From Capronia americana (Eukaryota; Ascomycota; Eurotiomycetes; Chaetothyriales; Herpotrichiellaceae): a stretch of 64,000 nucleotides of DNA. Position 1 is the first letter of the stretch, and each line of letters starts with the position of its first letter. The position numbers and the translations under genes were made by a program. The notes below the pieces were generated by a model, which did not search any database, had not been told where the DNA came from, and saw only the letters and a program-made list of their open reading frames with translations. Shown here piece after piece: positions 22,558 to 34,174 of the stretch. The stretch covers positions 310,001-374,000 of the forward strand of contig JADWQD010000001.1 of NCBI GenBank assembly GCA_016110215.1. The letters are read 5' to 3'.

Positions 22558-23395
22558 ATGCCCAACATAACGCCGGCCCCTACGCTACCTTGGAATTATA
22601 TTGCAAAGCTCGTTTGTATAGGCGACTCGGGTAGGTTCGCCGTCCACCTCCCTGCATCGCATGATCTGACACACATAAGGCACTGGCAAATCCAGCTTGA
22701 CAATCCGACTTTGTGAGGGCCGATTTTCCGCCTCTCACGATGTCACCATTGGCGTCGAATTCGGAAGCAGAATAGTCCCGGTTGGTCCTCCTGCGAACGC
22801 GTCCTTAGACCTCGGTGCCCCCAATGGCGGCGAGAGGCATGGGGGCAAACAAGAGCAGAAGAAGATGAAGTTATCGTTATGGGACACCGCGGGACAAGAG
22901 ACATACAAGAGCATCACAAGGAGTTATTTCCGAGGCGCCTCCGGAGCCCTGTTAGTTTTCGATATCACCAGAAGGAGCAGCTTTGAGTCTGTCACTCAAT
23001 GGCTCAGCGACCTGCGTCAGATCGCGGAAGAAGGCATTGTCGTCATTCTGGTGGGCAACAAGTTAGACTTGGCTGAACAAACCACCGACCTTCAAGGGGG
23101 TACTAGGAGGGCTGTGAGCAAAGAAGAGGCCGAGGACTGGTGCCGGAGAGAAAACATCGTCAAATACGTTGAAACAAGTGCTAAAAGCGGAGAGGGAGTC
23201 GAAAAAGCTTTCCTCGAGGTTGCAGAAAGAATATACCAGAACATTGAAGCGGGCAGATATGATCTGAACGATAGAAGAAGCGGAGTTAAAGGTTACGGCA
23301 TGGGAGGTGGTCGAGATGAGGCAAAAGCTCCCAAAACAGTCAACCTTACCATGAATGATACCATCAGGAGCGGTCAAGGAAGAGGGTGTTGCTGA
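22558..23395 (+). CDS. Rab-family small GTPase, Rab4/Ypt4-like
   Basis: Two exons, 22558-22630 and 22680-23395, separated by a 49-nt intron (GTAGGT...AAG), encode 262 residues. The intron falls inside the P-loop, which reads GDSGTGKSS across the junction. Other G motifs are WDTAGQE (switch II), GNKLD and ETSAK. The C-terminus ends GCC, a geranylgeranylation signal for membrane anchoring. The switch regions and YFRGASGALLVFDI place it in the Rab2/4/14 group; Ypt4 of fission yeast is the closest type I recognise. It should cycle between GTP and GDP and act in endosomal or recycling traffic. An odd Gly/Pro/Asn-rich insertion of about 25 residues lies between the switch I strand and the WDTAG strand. 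Confidence 0.88.
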
Positions 23396-24153
23396 TGCTG
23401 GTCAACATCATCGATTCGTTTTATCCATCTTGAAAGCGAGGTGCCTCTGCCTGGTAACCGCCTCAGGCTACCACCCTTTATCACCAGATACTGTCACAAC
23501 TGGGCGGTGTTTCTCCTGTCAACAGGATTTACTCAGCACGGCCATTGTGCCGGAGACGGCGTTGTCGGACGACCTCCGGAGCACGGGCACCGAGGTTTTG
23601 ATGAAGATCCAGTCTTCGTTCCGTGTGGGTTGGTTCAAGTTGTGAGTCTGTTCACAACCTGCCAGTGTCGTAGCTCACTGAGGCCGGTTTGGTCTTCTGA
23701 ATAGCATTTGCTGACGCTGCTAACAAAGAAGGAAACATCTACAACGCCTTGGTGGTCTTGTCCAGAGGAGTTCTAGCATGACAGAGTACCGAGCCAGGTT
23801 GTTATAGGCAGATATTTCCTGCAGCTTGGGCTCCACCAGCCGAAATCGGCAAATGTGTGATTTATCGATTCTACTGGCGATACGAGCTGGCGGGGTCGAA
23901 ATACTGACGTGCTCCGAGGCAGGAGTGAGGTGGGATGTGCGCGTGTCCTGGCGTCCCTCAAGTTGAAATGCAAACAAATTCTCACAAGATAACAATCCCA
24001 GCTTTTGCATGCTCTTCTTGTTGTTACATGATTCGCTTCCCGACACTGTTGGCCTACATACATCGCTCCCAGCGCCAAGTTCCAATTGCTCGACCTTCTA
24101 TTTCCTCCTGCACACGATCAAGGCAGACTCTACAGACACGCTTAGTCTCCGCG
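23396..24153. other. intergenic, Rab 3' end and aldo-keto reductase promoter
   Basis: A 758-nt gap. Open frames on the minus strand (23720-24085 and overlapping) have no recognisable features. Confidence 0.5.
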
Positions 24154-25300
24154 ATGGCCAAGTTGGACCTTAACATTCCCGACCTTACTTTGCCTGATGG
24201 CAACAAAATACCTTTCGTGAGTCCATAACCCTCTTGCATGCCCGGGCGAGTGTTGCTAACCCAGACGCTGATCAGATCGGCTATGGCCTCGGCACTGCCT
24301 GGTAGGTTCTTTTATCACTGGTCCGCGAATTACCTGAGACCGCTAGCACACCTCCGAATCTATTGTTTCTTGGTCAATGCTGAGTGTGAATTGCGATGCA
24401 GGTACAAGTCGGATCCCAGCTCACCCAAGGACCAGGCAACAATTGATGCAACCAAGACAGCCATCAAGGTCGGGTACAGACACTTAGATGGAGCGGAAGT
24501 ATACAACACCGAGGAAGAGCAAGGCATTGCTATCAAAGAGAGCGGAGTGCCTCGAGATCAACTGTACATTACGACCGTGAGTCTTCTCTCGCCAACGCGG
24601 ATTAGAACGCTCCTCAGCCTCGCATATCCAGTGTTACGTGTGCATGCTACAGACGCTCACAAGATGATAGAAAGTCATCACGCACATCGACGACATTCCA
24701 GGTGCAATTGATCGAAGCTTAAAAAAACTTGGCCTCGATTATGTCGACCTCTACCTGATTCACGCCCCATTCTTCGCCAAGGGTGACAACAAGTTACTCC
24801 AGCAGAGATGGGCTCAAATGGAAGACGTCCTGGCCTCCGGGAAAGCGAGGAGCATCGGCGTCAGCAATTTCCTCAAGCCTCACCTCGACGCCATCCTCGA
24901 GACAGCCAAGGTGCGACCGGCGATCAACCAAATCGAATTCCACCCGTATCTTCAACATGGGGACCTGCTAGCTTACCACAAGAACAAAGATATCCGCGTG
25001 TCGGCATATGCTCCACTGACGCCGATCACCAAGGCCAAGGGAGGTCCCGTTGACACCTTGGTGGAATCACTAGCAAAGAAGTACGCTGTAAATCCGAGTG
25101 AAATTCTGATCAGATGGGCTATCGACCAAAATGTCCTGCCAATTACCACAAGCTCCAAAGAGCAGCGCTTGAGTGACGTGTTGCGAGTCTTCACCTTCAA
25201 GCTTACTCCGAAAGAGGTCGAAGAGATTTCCACAGAAGGAAACAAGAAGCATTACAGAGCGTTCTGGAACCATATCTTCGATGAGAACGATAAGTCGTGA
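24154..25300 (+). CDS. aldo-keto reductase (AKR, xylose-reductase/Gcy1-like)
   Basis: Four exons, 24154-24216, 24276-24301, 24402-24576 and 24671-25300, encode 297 residues. The 26-nt second exon carries the IGYGLGTAW strand. The introns are 59 to 100 nt with GT...AG ends. The AKR catalytic tetrad is complete: Asp59, Tyr64, Lys89 and His119 (in LYLIHAP). SIGVSNF and a C-terminal NADPH-binding region with SSK also fit. The enzyme should reduce aldehydes or ketones with NADPH in the cytosol, and the sequence does not identify the substrate. There is no obvious targeting signal. The start at 24154 is the first ATG in frame and gives the usual short leader before the barrel. Confidence 0.9.
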
Positions 25301-26428
25301 GGAGCTTGGAAAGGATGACGTGGCAAGAGGCCGAGCATTTCTTTTTTCCAGAAGCTTTGAGATGCTTCAAGCTTCTGAATCTAGAGGTTCGATGCGATTG
25401 ACAGGTCAGAAGGGAGCTTAGAGTGACATTGTACAGCCATAAGCATTTCCGAGCTTTGGGAGCACAAAACCACTGAGGAGGTGCGCGCATCTTTATGGTT
25501 ACTGGTGGCTCTGAGCCCAATTCGCCTCAGACAATGCGAAAAGCTATTCCCGGTGTCCCCTGGGCGTCATTAATTCTTACTCGTACAATATCGGAAGCCG
25601 ATCGATGGCTTGCAGTACCCCACAATCTCAAATCCTCCAGGATGTGGACCTTGGTGCTTGTGTGTTCGCAGTGGAGCTTCGTCGTCATTGATCATGTCTT
25701 TCGTCGACACCGAGTCGATCGATCACGGTGCAGCTGAATCATGGAGAAACCCCATTGAGACGTGTACAAGTACATGGACAATCATGCTCTTTCCAGCGCC
25801 GGCCTTTTTATGTGCACTGTTCTCTGGCGAAGGTCAAGTGAGGACGAAGTGCTAAGACTGAGTGACATGTCTCTGCCATGCAGTAGAACTTCAGGCGGTC
25901 GTCTGCGGCTACGAGGAATTGAGTTAACCATGTCTTGATTGGCAGGTTCCGACTCGTCACGCTGCTGACAGCCGACACTGCCTTGCACAGGCACGCAACC
26001 CTCTGATCAAGGCTCCATCCTGATTGGCAGGTGTCTCAGCTAAGACCGAGAGGATGCGCTTTTTGCTCGCTTCACCTCCTCGCCACCGCTCAAAAGCTAT
26101 CCACATTCCATGCTATTTATCCGCTTTGCCGCCAACCTGCCTCACGTTACTTTTGTCTGATGGCCCGGTAAGGGCTGGTTCGGTCTTCCACATGATCGGC
26201 TCTGAGCCTCTTTAAGTCGGGCACAAACTGATAATAAAGTGGTAGGGTCTTCTGTTGAGCCTTCAAACGTCCTCAATCATCCCTACCAAGTACTCGTAAG
26301 CCATTCGTTTTTCAAGCTCCAGAACTCTCTGGAAGACGTCACTTGCAAACTCACCCTTCGCTGTTCCGATCAATCCACCATTGTGAGCCAGGTCACCCTC
26401 AACCCGGCAAGCCGGCAAGCCGAACATC
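25301..26428. other. intergenic upstream of the secreted-protein gene
   Basis: A 1.1-kb gap. Short open frames on both strands show no domain. The frame opening at 26239 overlaps the next gene in another phase and is a shadow. Confidence 0.5.
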
Positions 26429-27118
26429 ATGCATTTCACCACCATCCTCACAGCATCTCTCTTGTCTATCTTGTCTCTCGCCACAGCATCACCGCTCGAC
26501 ACGAGACAGACGCAAACCGTTACCCCACCTGCCTTGTATTACCTCCGAACGAAGGTTGTCAATGGCGCTCACAAGGACACCGGATCCAACAAGACCAACC
26601 TGTACATTTACTCGTACCATACCGGCGCTGGTCTTGGCGACGCTGCATTGTCGTCCAACAAGTCTATTGCCTGGCAAGGCTATCTGAATGGAACCCAACA
26701 GCTCATGACCTATCCAAATAACACAATTGGCCCATGGCCTTTGTCAGTCCAGTACGGTTCCTATCAAGGTTTGTCGCCAATGGCAGTGTACACAGCGTGA
26801 GTCCCAATGCTGACCACTGCGACTAGAATGGAATCAAGTCACCATCAGCATCTCTGATATCCCGACGTACAACGCCGGGTTCTTCTTCAACTCTTCTGGG
26901 CTTCAGTACAATGGTACTACTGGTGGCTGGCTGGGTAAGGCCTTCTTCACTTGTCCGAGCACCATCAACGTACTGACAATACTCCAGCATGCGATTGGTG
27001 GCATGGCGTTCCCCAGCTCTTCCAGGTCAACGGCTACCTCAACAACGGCTTCGGTGTGACTGGCTTGCAAACGCCGAGTTCCTGTTCCCGCGTCCAGCTC
27101 CAACCGGTGGCCGTCTGA
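26429..27118 (+). CDS. small secreted N-glycoprotein, probable DUF7907 family
   Basis: Three exons, 26429-26768, 26827-26934 and 26988-27118, give a 192-residue protein. Residues 1 to about 21 form a clear signal peptide (hydrophobic core, ending SLATAS), followed by a possible Kex2-like site at DTRQ. The mature part begins with an ALYYLRTKVV segment and has at least five N-glycosylation sequons (NKT, NKS, NGT, NNT, NSS). Only two Cys are left after the signal peptide, in CDWW and near the C-terminus, and could form one disulfide. The arrangement matches a fungal secreted family known as DUF7907, as I recall it. The function is unknown: wall-associated or effector-like roles are possible. I found no membrane helix or GPI tail. 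Confidence 0.8.
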
Positions 27119-28105
27119 GATTGTTTCTCCAGTTTCTGCATAACCATTATGGCGGAAGATTAGATTCCAAGGCATCGGGATCAGCGGCGTTCAAGCATTG
27201 CGTTGCTTTCATAAGCATTAATCTGGGGTTCGCATCCGCCATGCATCGCTGCATCAGCATCTGTAACAACAACCAATCATAGCTTAATGTCTAAGGTGTC
27301 CTCGTTTTCGTTTCGTGTCTTTCATCCTTTATTTCGACCCCTTGTTGAAACTTCCAGCTTCAGTTTGTCCTGCATCGCATATGTTCGAGGACTGCTAAAG
27401 TGAGTTAGCAGCTGTTAGGCGCGGAGAACGCGACAGGAAGAAGGCTGCAGCGCCCAATATCCTCAAACGCTGACGTGCAGAGACGATGAACATCAAGACA
27501 TTAGGAAATTTCGCGGCACGGACAATCTCTTCATTCTGCCAATGCGCTGAAGGGCGACAATTATTGGCAGGCTTCGTCGCTTGATCCCATTCCCAATGGC
27601 TTCCGCTGATCCTGCCGAAGTCCCGACGGATTTGCTTTGTCTAGATTTTCTGGTTTGTCGGCGCCTACATGGCACCAAGGAGGCGGGCGAACCACGGGTA
27701 CATGACATGTTCCAGGTAAGACTTTTTGCACGGCTAGCATCTGTATGCTTAGCTGATATACGGCCCCTCGTCTTCTGTGTGCGATATTATTCGGTGACTT
27801 CCTTCCTGTTTGGGCTAGAAAGCGGTGCTCGATTACTAGCCATGGCTTCGATATGCAGATGGGCTGCTTTAGCACGAAAGCGGCCAATGCTGGAGAAGGG
27901 TTGCGTAAACCCCAAATGGCATCGTCAAGTCAAGAACTGAGGATGGACAGTCCAAGAAACGCGGAGTATATCAATGCTGCCGAAGTTATCTGCTGGGTTT
28001 GGCATCTGTGACCGACCTTAATAGGACTGCTACCTGCAGGCCCTTATTCCTAACCGAATTGCCTTGAAAAGCAGCCCTCAAGTCTGTTTTGCACCCTCTT
28101 CAAAC
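27119..28105. other. intergenic, 987 nt
   Basis: Overlapping open frames at 27493-27940 run on both strands, but none has a domain or splice continuity. I see nothing firm here. Confidence 0.45.
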
Positions 28106-30177
28106 ATGGTTGCTGATGCAAACCAACCTCCAGAACAAGCAACCTACACAGGCAACCTACTGTGGGTCAATCATGACCAGAAGAGCCGAAATGCCTTGGC
28201 TCACAGGAAGAGAGTGTTCGGGCATGTCCAGCAGAATTACCGCAAATGGAAGAGAGACCATGACAACCGACAAATGCAAGCGTCCATTCGGTTGCCAGGC
28301 AGGACTATGACTGCGGTAGACGCAAGGGAGCGTCGCTCGGAAGGGGTCAGTCAGGGCAAGGGAAGACAGGGGAACACGACGTGAGTTGATCCATTCGTGG
28401 TGAAGGTGGCTGGATAATGAACCATGCTCACGTTCCAGTTCTCGCCAGTACAACTCCCCAAGCACGTCACCGTGAGGCCTTTCCTCAGCGAGATCCTGAG
28501 CGGGAGGAAGGCGACACGCACCAAGCCGGCGGTGCACTCGTGCCTACCGACTTTCCAAGCCCGTTGACACTACTCCGCCGTGGAAACTCTGATCCCTTCT
28601 CGTCCTTCTCCTTCGCGATCACGGCACGGGTCAATGAAGTCATCACATTCATCCGAGATATACAGCTACCGACGCTGTACTATTCCCCCTACTTCCGCGA
28701 AGCAACCCGTTTCCCTTCCACGCGAGCGGATGTGACGCAGTCGCCAATGGGATGGATCTCTACACCTGCCGCCGTCCAATCTTGGAAACATATCGTTCAG
28801 GGACTGCACGACCAATGCACGGCTCTTGCTTGTCTGAGCACGTACCTGGCCATGATGGTCGCCTGCGGCATCAAAGAGAGTGGGTACATGAAGTATAGCC
28901 TGGAGCTGAGGAACACCAGCTCGAGGATGCTGAGGCAGAGTATCGTTCGCGCTGATCCTGCCAACAGAGGACCGTTGGCACAAGTCACCCTGCTCCAGCA
29001 AGTCTTTTGGCACTTCTACGCCGAAGCATCCGCACGGAACCTTTACGCAGCACTCGTGCACGGGCGGATGTTGAGGAAGCTTATGGACGATCATCCCGAG
29101 GCAGTGACGCCGCATTTCTTCATGTTGGCCATGTTCGTCGACATACATTTGAGTTCGACGCACAGGAGAAGGCTGCTCTTCGAGTACGCGACGTTCGCAC
29201 CAAGAGTGTACCAGGGCATGTGGGGTGGCGTCGACCCTTACATTCACATGCTCGTTGGGAAAGAGACCATTCCGGCGTCACCAGATGGCGTGACCGTGGG
29301 TATCGAGCTGGACGACTCGGTGAGACTTGAACCACTACGAAGCCTTGTAATTCGCAGACGCCAGGTCGTGGCTCTGGAGAAATTGATCGTTCAGGCCGAG
29401 GGGCCTGGCATCAACACTGCAGCCATCTTCTTCTGGATCGCTTCTCACGCCTACGTTGACGAGGGATACTTTGTCACCTACTATTTCGAAAAAATCAACG
29501 GCACCTCAATCAATCTGAGTGGGCCGGACGCCGAACCTCGTGCGGTGACCGCAGCCGAAGGGCCCGATTCTGAATGCAAGCGCTTGACTGAGGCAGCGTT
29601 GGCAATGGCGTCCCTCTATCTTATGCGTGTCCTCGGCCTTTTCGACATGTGGATGAACGGGCAGAATTTTTACGACCCAGTGTCTTCGCGCGAGTCCTTC
29701 CTCTTCGATGCCCTGACCGCCGCGTTCAGGACGGGAACTCCTCACGAACTGCGAGTCTACGCCAACGCGCACTTATGGTGTCTCTTCGTCGGAGCGATCG
29801 CAGAATGGCAGGCGGTGATTCCTGGTAACCAAAGGGTCAGGAAACCCGCGAAGCAGCAAGCTATGCTCATGGCTAAAGCTCCCTCGCCCACCAGGTTAGG
29901 AAGAGTCGACAGTGGATACGCCGAAGCTGGAGCTGAAGACTGGAGCATCCGACAAGGACAACGGACTGGCCTTAGGGTGATCGCAGACGACGAAGATGCT
30001 TCCAGCATGGTGTTTAACAGTCTCTTTGCGAGTCAGGCGAGAACGATGGGACTAATGAGCTGGGAGCAAGTGGTCCCGGTGTTGAGACTTTTCGCATACG
30101 GAGACACACTCCAGCCGCATGGGAGTCGCTGGTTCTGGAGGAGTATGGGGGCGCATCTGGATGATTTGAAGGGTTGA
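28106..30177 (+). CDS. fungal transcription-factor-like protein lacking a zinc cluster
   Basis: Two exons, 28106-28380 and 28449-30177, encode about 667 residues. Of two nearby acceptor AGs, only the second (ending at 28448) keeps the frame. The protein starts with a short block (FGHVQQNYRKWKRDHD) that resembles the conserved N-terminal block of fungal regulator-like proteins with an SHVMR-type motif in place of Zn2Cys6. The rest, from about residue 130, is a helix-rich region of the fungal transcription-factor type, with no Cys-rich cluster. The family is common in filamentous ascomycetes and mostly uncharacterised. Whether it binds DNA directly is unknown. The ATG at 28106 is the best start, since upstream sequence in frame lacks an ATG with good context. 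Confidence 0.75.
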
Positions 30178-30787
30178 ATAAGTGGCATTTGGTGCGTCGC
30201 CGGAGTGATAGGACGACCATCAATGCTCGTGGGTCGGCGTCGCTAGAGAAAGAGGATCCTAAAGAATGGGACGAAGCACTGAACAACTCTTGAGAAGACA
30301 TATCCGAACTTTAGCCGGCTCATCGCTGGTGGCTGCAGCCTTGTGCGGGGTCGGTGGGGCATGATACCGAGGCTCGCCGAGGCTCGCCGCAGCTCGCTTT
30401 CGGACTGGTCGAAGGCTTTCACAGTTCCATCTCCGCTGAACGAATATGACGACAAGTGTCCTCCGGATTCCACCTCGGTGACACCTACCCTGCTACAGAC
30501 TATACACAGTAATGAGTAATGGTGGTAGTGCCAATTTATTATGCAATAGCGCACCTCAATGCTTATCCAAGCACGGCTCATACCAAAAGAAGCTTGAGCA
30601 CCCATCCATCCATCTATCTTTTGTATCGGAACTTTGGGTCGGATTGTGTCGAGTTGTCCCGACTTCACTCGATCCGCACTAGGCTTCCTGTTTCTCGTCC
30701 CGTTCGTTCTTTTCCCCCGTTTTAGTTCTCGGGCTTCCAAACCAGAACGGACCAGAAGAATACAAAACAATCCCGTCGGAGAGTCTG
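30178..30787. other. intergenic upstream of the iron-type alcohol dehydrogenase
   Basis: A 610-nt gap with a 10-bp direct repeat near 30369-30388 (GAGGCTCGCC twice). Open frames on the minus strand have no recognisable features. Confidence 0.45.
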
Positions 30788-32110
30788 ATGCTCCGCACAT
30801 TGCAGACAAAAGCTCACCTCTCCCCAATTCCCAGAGTTAGCAGTAGTGGCAGCAACTTCAGTCTCAGTGTTGGTCTCAGTGCCAGTCAAGCGAGGGCCCA
30901 GTCGACCGCGAAGGTAAAGACCAGCACAACAAAGATGGACTCGAGCCTCCATCCGCTCCAGGGCCTGTATCGCCCCAACAACCTCAAGGCGCTCTACTAC
31001 GGCGCCGACGTGGTGAAGAAGCACCTCCTCGCGGCGCTGCCGACGGAAAAGTCTAAAGCGTTCATCATCACGGGCTCCTCGCTTGCGACCAAGACGCCGC
31101 TGATCAAATCGCTCGAGGAGCTCCTCACGCCGGCCCACCACGCCGGCACGTTCAGCAACATCCGCGAACACGCTCCCGTGGCCCAGCTCGACCAGGCGAC
31201 CGAGATCGTCAGGCAAGACGACACGATCGACACCATCATCTCCGTGGGCGGCGGCTCGCCCATCGACTCGGCCAAGGCGATCGTGTACCGCGTCAACGAG
31301 ACGAGCGAGGGTAACAAAAAGTGGCTCCTCCACATCGCCATCCCCACCACGCTCAGCGCTGCTGAATGTACGGCCGCCGCGGGCTACACGCGGGCCGACG
31401 GCGTCAAGACCGGCATCGCCCACCCCAACACATACCCGCAGTACATCTTCTACGACGCCTTGTTCGGGCTCTACACTCCGCCCAGCCTGTTCTTGTCTAC
31501 GGGGTTCAGGGCCCTCGACCACGCCGTCGAGTCGCAGTATCATCCGACCGCGACGTGGATCCCGTGCCGGCTCGTCGCGTTGAACGCCATCGGCGAGCTG
31601 TTCCGCCTGCTGCCGAAATACAAGGCCGATCCCAAGGACCAGGACACTATCACGGGCTTGTTCCTCGCCGCGTACGCCAGTTTGGCCTTCCTCGGCCTGA
31701 ATGTCAGGGGCGCGTTGGGGCTGAGTCACCAGCTGGGCTACGCGCTGGGCAGCCCGTACGGGATCCCCCATGGTATCACGTCGTGTTTGACCCTGGGGCA
31801 CGTTGTCAAGCTGATGGCGCGGCGGAGTCCTGAACATGCACAGAATGTGGCTGCGATCTTGCCCTACACGGGACGCGGGCAGAGGAGCGGCGATGACCTC
31901 AAGGACAGTGATGCTGTCGGGGATCAGATTTTGAGCCTGGTGCAGGAGATGGGGTTGAAGACGAATTTGACCGAGAAGGGCGTGGCCAGGGAGCAGTTGG
32001 ATGTGATTTGCGCGAGGGCCACGGGCGGGTTGACGCCACAGAAGGAGAAAACGCCGCAGGAAGAGGAGACGTTGAACGCAGTGAGGGCCTTGGTGGAGAA
32101 GTTGTGGTGA
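30788..32110 (+). CDS. iron-containing alcohol dehydrogenase / maleylacetate-reductase-like
   Basis: A single-exon gene of 440 residues. The NAD(P) site shows ISVGGGSPIDSAKA, and metal-binding His residues appear in LDHAVES, LSHQLGYALG and IPHGI. These are landmarks of family III (iron-type) dehydrogenases, in particular the maleylacetate reductase branch, which reduces maleylacetate to 3-oxoadipate in aromatic breakdown. The first 49 residues lie outside the domain, are Ser/Arg/Lys-rich without acidic residues, and look like a mitochondrial presequence. A second in-frame Met at 30935 would start the enzyme proper. I chose 30788 because the leader is open and basic throughout. The gene converges with the MDR reductase at 32711-34174. 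The real substrate is uncertain. Confidence 0.88.
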   Translation: MLRTLQTKAHLSPIPRVSSSGSNFSLSVGLSASQARAQSTAKVKTSTTKMDSSLHPLQGLYRPNNLKALYYGADVVKKHLLAALPTEKSKAFIITGSSLATKTPLIKSLEELLTPAHHAGTFSNIREHAPVAQLDQATEIVRQDDTIDTIISVGGGSPIDSAKAIVYRVNETSEGNKKWLLHIAIPTTLSAAECTAAAGYTRADGVKTGIAHPNTYPQYIFYDALFGLYTPPSLFLSTGFRALDHAVESQYHPTATWIPCRLVALNAIGELFRLLPKYKADPKDQDTITGLFLAAYASLAFLGLNVRGALGLSHQLGYALGSPYGIPHGITSCLTLGHVVKLMARRSPEHAQNVAAILPYTGRGQRSGDDLKDSDAVGDQILSLVQEMGLKTNLTEKGVAREQLDVICARATGGLTPQKEKTPQEEETLNAVRALVEKLW

Positions 32111-32710
32111 TGTGACTGGTATGTAGATATGAAAACGGGATACGGCCATCATAATGGTCCATGTATTTTCGTGACGTCCCAATGGGTACCTATCCAGCTC
32201 CACGCTCCCTGAGGTACTGTATCTCCTCCTCATACTCGCGCATCCCATGATGTGTGATACAAAATATACGTGAGCTTAGCTTCAATGTTCGTCCTCGCCT
32301 AGCCTGGTCTTGGACCGTTGGATCCCACGCAACATGGAAAGCCTCCAGCTTTAGACCTTGTAGCCGAAGGCACGCGCACGACAACACGAACCCTGAACAC
32401 ATCCCGGCCGGCCGGAATTTCGGACCGCTTACTGTATGTCGCTTTCACTGCCATGTCCATGTTGTGGGTCCGGGACCAGGAGTTTGAACTTCTCGAGGGG
32501 GTGAATGTGGAGGGAAAGATCAATGCTATGTAGACAATGGAGAGAGTTAAAGAAAATTCAAGCCCGTGGACGGACCTCATCACACACACACACTGCGTCG
32601 GGTCCTTTGAGTCTGATATTATGGCCTAGTCCGGTACACTGGGTTCTGATCAGAGCAGCGCGTATGGAAACAAATATTCATTTTCGGATTGACGTGCGTG
32701 CCAACCTATC
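32111..32710. other. convergent 3' intergenic region
   Basis: A 600-nt gap between two convergent genes. It contains a short CA dinucleotide run at 32581-32593. No gene is visible. Confidence 0.5.
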
Positions 32711-34174
32711 TTACAAAGACGCCTTGAGTTGCTCCTGGACGGGCTTCACTTCGACCAATAATTTGCCTAGATAGAATGCGTTAGTTAGGGGTGAAAGATT
32801 ATAGTCGTTAAGGTAGGCAACGGTTCGACTTACCAGTGTTGACGCCCTTGTACAGATCACGGAGCGCGTTCTCCGCCTGGTCCAAGCCGCCCTTGACGAT
32901 GGTTTCTTTCCTCTTGATCTTGCCTTCGGAAAGCCATTGCGCCAGATCCTTAAGAGCGCGAGGATACTCCTTTGCGTAATCGAAGACAATGAAGCCTTCC
33001 ATGCTGCAAGGCCATTTCATCAGCTTTTGGCTCCCAAACAGCGGAAGAGGGCCGTAAAAACTCACCGGATGCGCATGGATACAATCATCAGGTAGTTCTG
33101 TGCACTCGTGGTTAGACTAGACTGCACTGTTAAGAATCGGGGCGAGCCGCTATAACTAACCTTTGGTCCTTGCGGTTTCGACGAGTTATACTGGCTGATA
33201 CCTGTGCGAGTTTGAGCAGTGTCCCCGAGTTAGAGGCCTGGATGGCATAATTACCTCCGCACATGACGAACCGGGCATGTGGTTTTGCTCGGCTGAGCGC
33301 CATGTCCAGGATTTCTCCGCCCACTGAGACACACGGTCAGTACAAAAATACCGAAGTAGAAAGAGTTATCACAGACCGTTGTCAAAGTACACGTCGATCA
33401 GATCCTGTTCAGGGGTTTAGCGTCAGAGGTACTTGCCACAACTTGGACAAGCACTCACCTTGGTCGCGGCTCTGAACTTCTTGGAGAAGTCCTTATCTTT
33501 GTAGTTCAGAGCGTCATCGAATCCCAGCTCTTCTTTCAGCCACCGGACCTTGTCGTTACTTCCGGCGATACCAAGGACAGTGGCGCCCTTGAGCTTCGCA
33601 ATCTGACCGACCACGCTACCGGTAGCGCCAGCAGCTCCAGACACGACCACGAAGTCACCAGCCTTGACTTTGCCGACGTCGATGATTCCAAAATATGCGG
33701 TAAGTCCGGTCATTCCTGAAACACACAGGTCAGCTTGGAGCCTGCAGGTCCGATCCAGACGATGGGTTGAATACCTAGAACGCTCAACCCGTCGGTCAAT
33801 CTCCCGCCTTTCGGCACCACCACTCTCTGCAACTCGCTGTCCTTGAGAATCTTATATTCGGTCCATCCTGCCGTAGCCGTTGCATAGCTGCCAACTGGAA
33901 ATTTGGATGACTTGCTGGCCTTGACCGTCCCGATGGCTCCGCTGCGCATGATCTCTCCGATCTTGACGGGCGGAATATAGGACCTAGTATCGTTGAGCCA
34001 GCCGCGCATCGCCGGGTCGATACTCAAGTAGTTGGTTTCGAAGAGGACCTCTCCATCCTTCAGATCACTAGCGGACGGAGTCGGGGTGTCTGTGACCAGT
34101 TTGAATGTCTCGCCTGGAACAATGTCGTCTTTGGGCCGTTTGGCGAGAACGACTGATTTGTGGGTGGGTGCCAT
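32711..34174 (-). CDS. MDR-family NADP-dependent double-bond reductase (2-alkenal reductase / LTB4DH type)
   Basis: Eight exons, 34174-33775, 33715-33459, 33404-33377, 33323-33255, 33201-33161, 33097-33066, 33003-32834 and 32766-32711, join in frame to 350 residues, the normal family length. Conserved segments include NYLSIDPAMRGW, GMTGLTAYFG, the nucleotide-binding VSGAAGATGSVVGQIAK, and VMCGGISQYN, which is split over two small exons. No zinc-ligand Cys/His set is present, as expected for the zinc-free alkenal/one reductase branch. It should reduce the C=C bond of alpha,beta-unsaturated carbonyls with NADPH in the cytosol. Exons of 28, 32 and 41 nt are unusually short but each is needed for continuity. 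Divergent from the D-2-hydroxyacid dehydrogenase gene. Confidence 0.92.

Noticed and set aside
27225..27245. Possible tRNA B-box (GGTTCGCATCC-like)
   Set aside because: It lacks the rest of a cloverleaf and the central A of the consensus. No A-box is found at the right distance.
30722..32248. 508-codon minus-strand open frame
   Set aside because: It is antisense to the iron-type alcohol dehydrogenase. The peptide is Arg/Gly/Val-rich with no motif, and the plus-strand frame has all family signatures.
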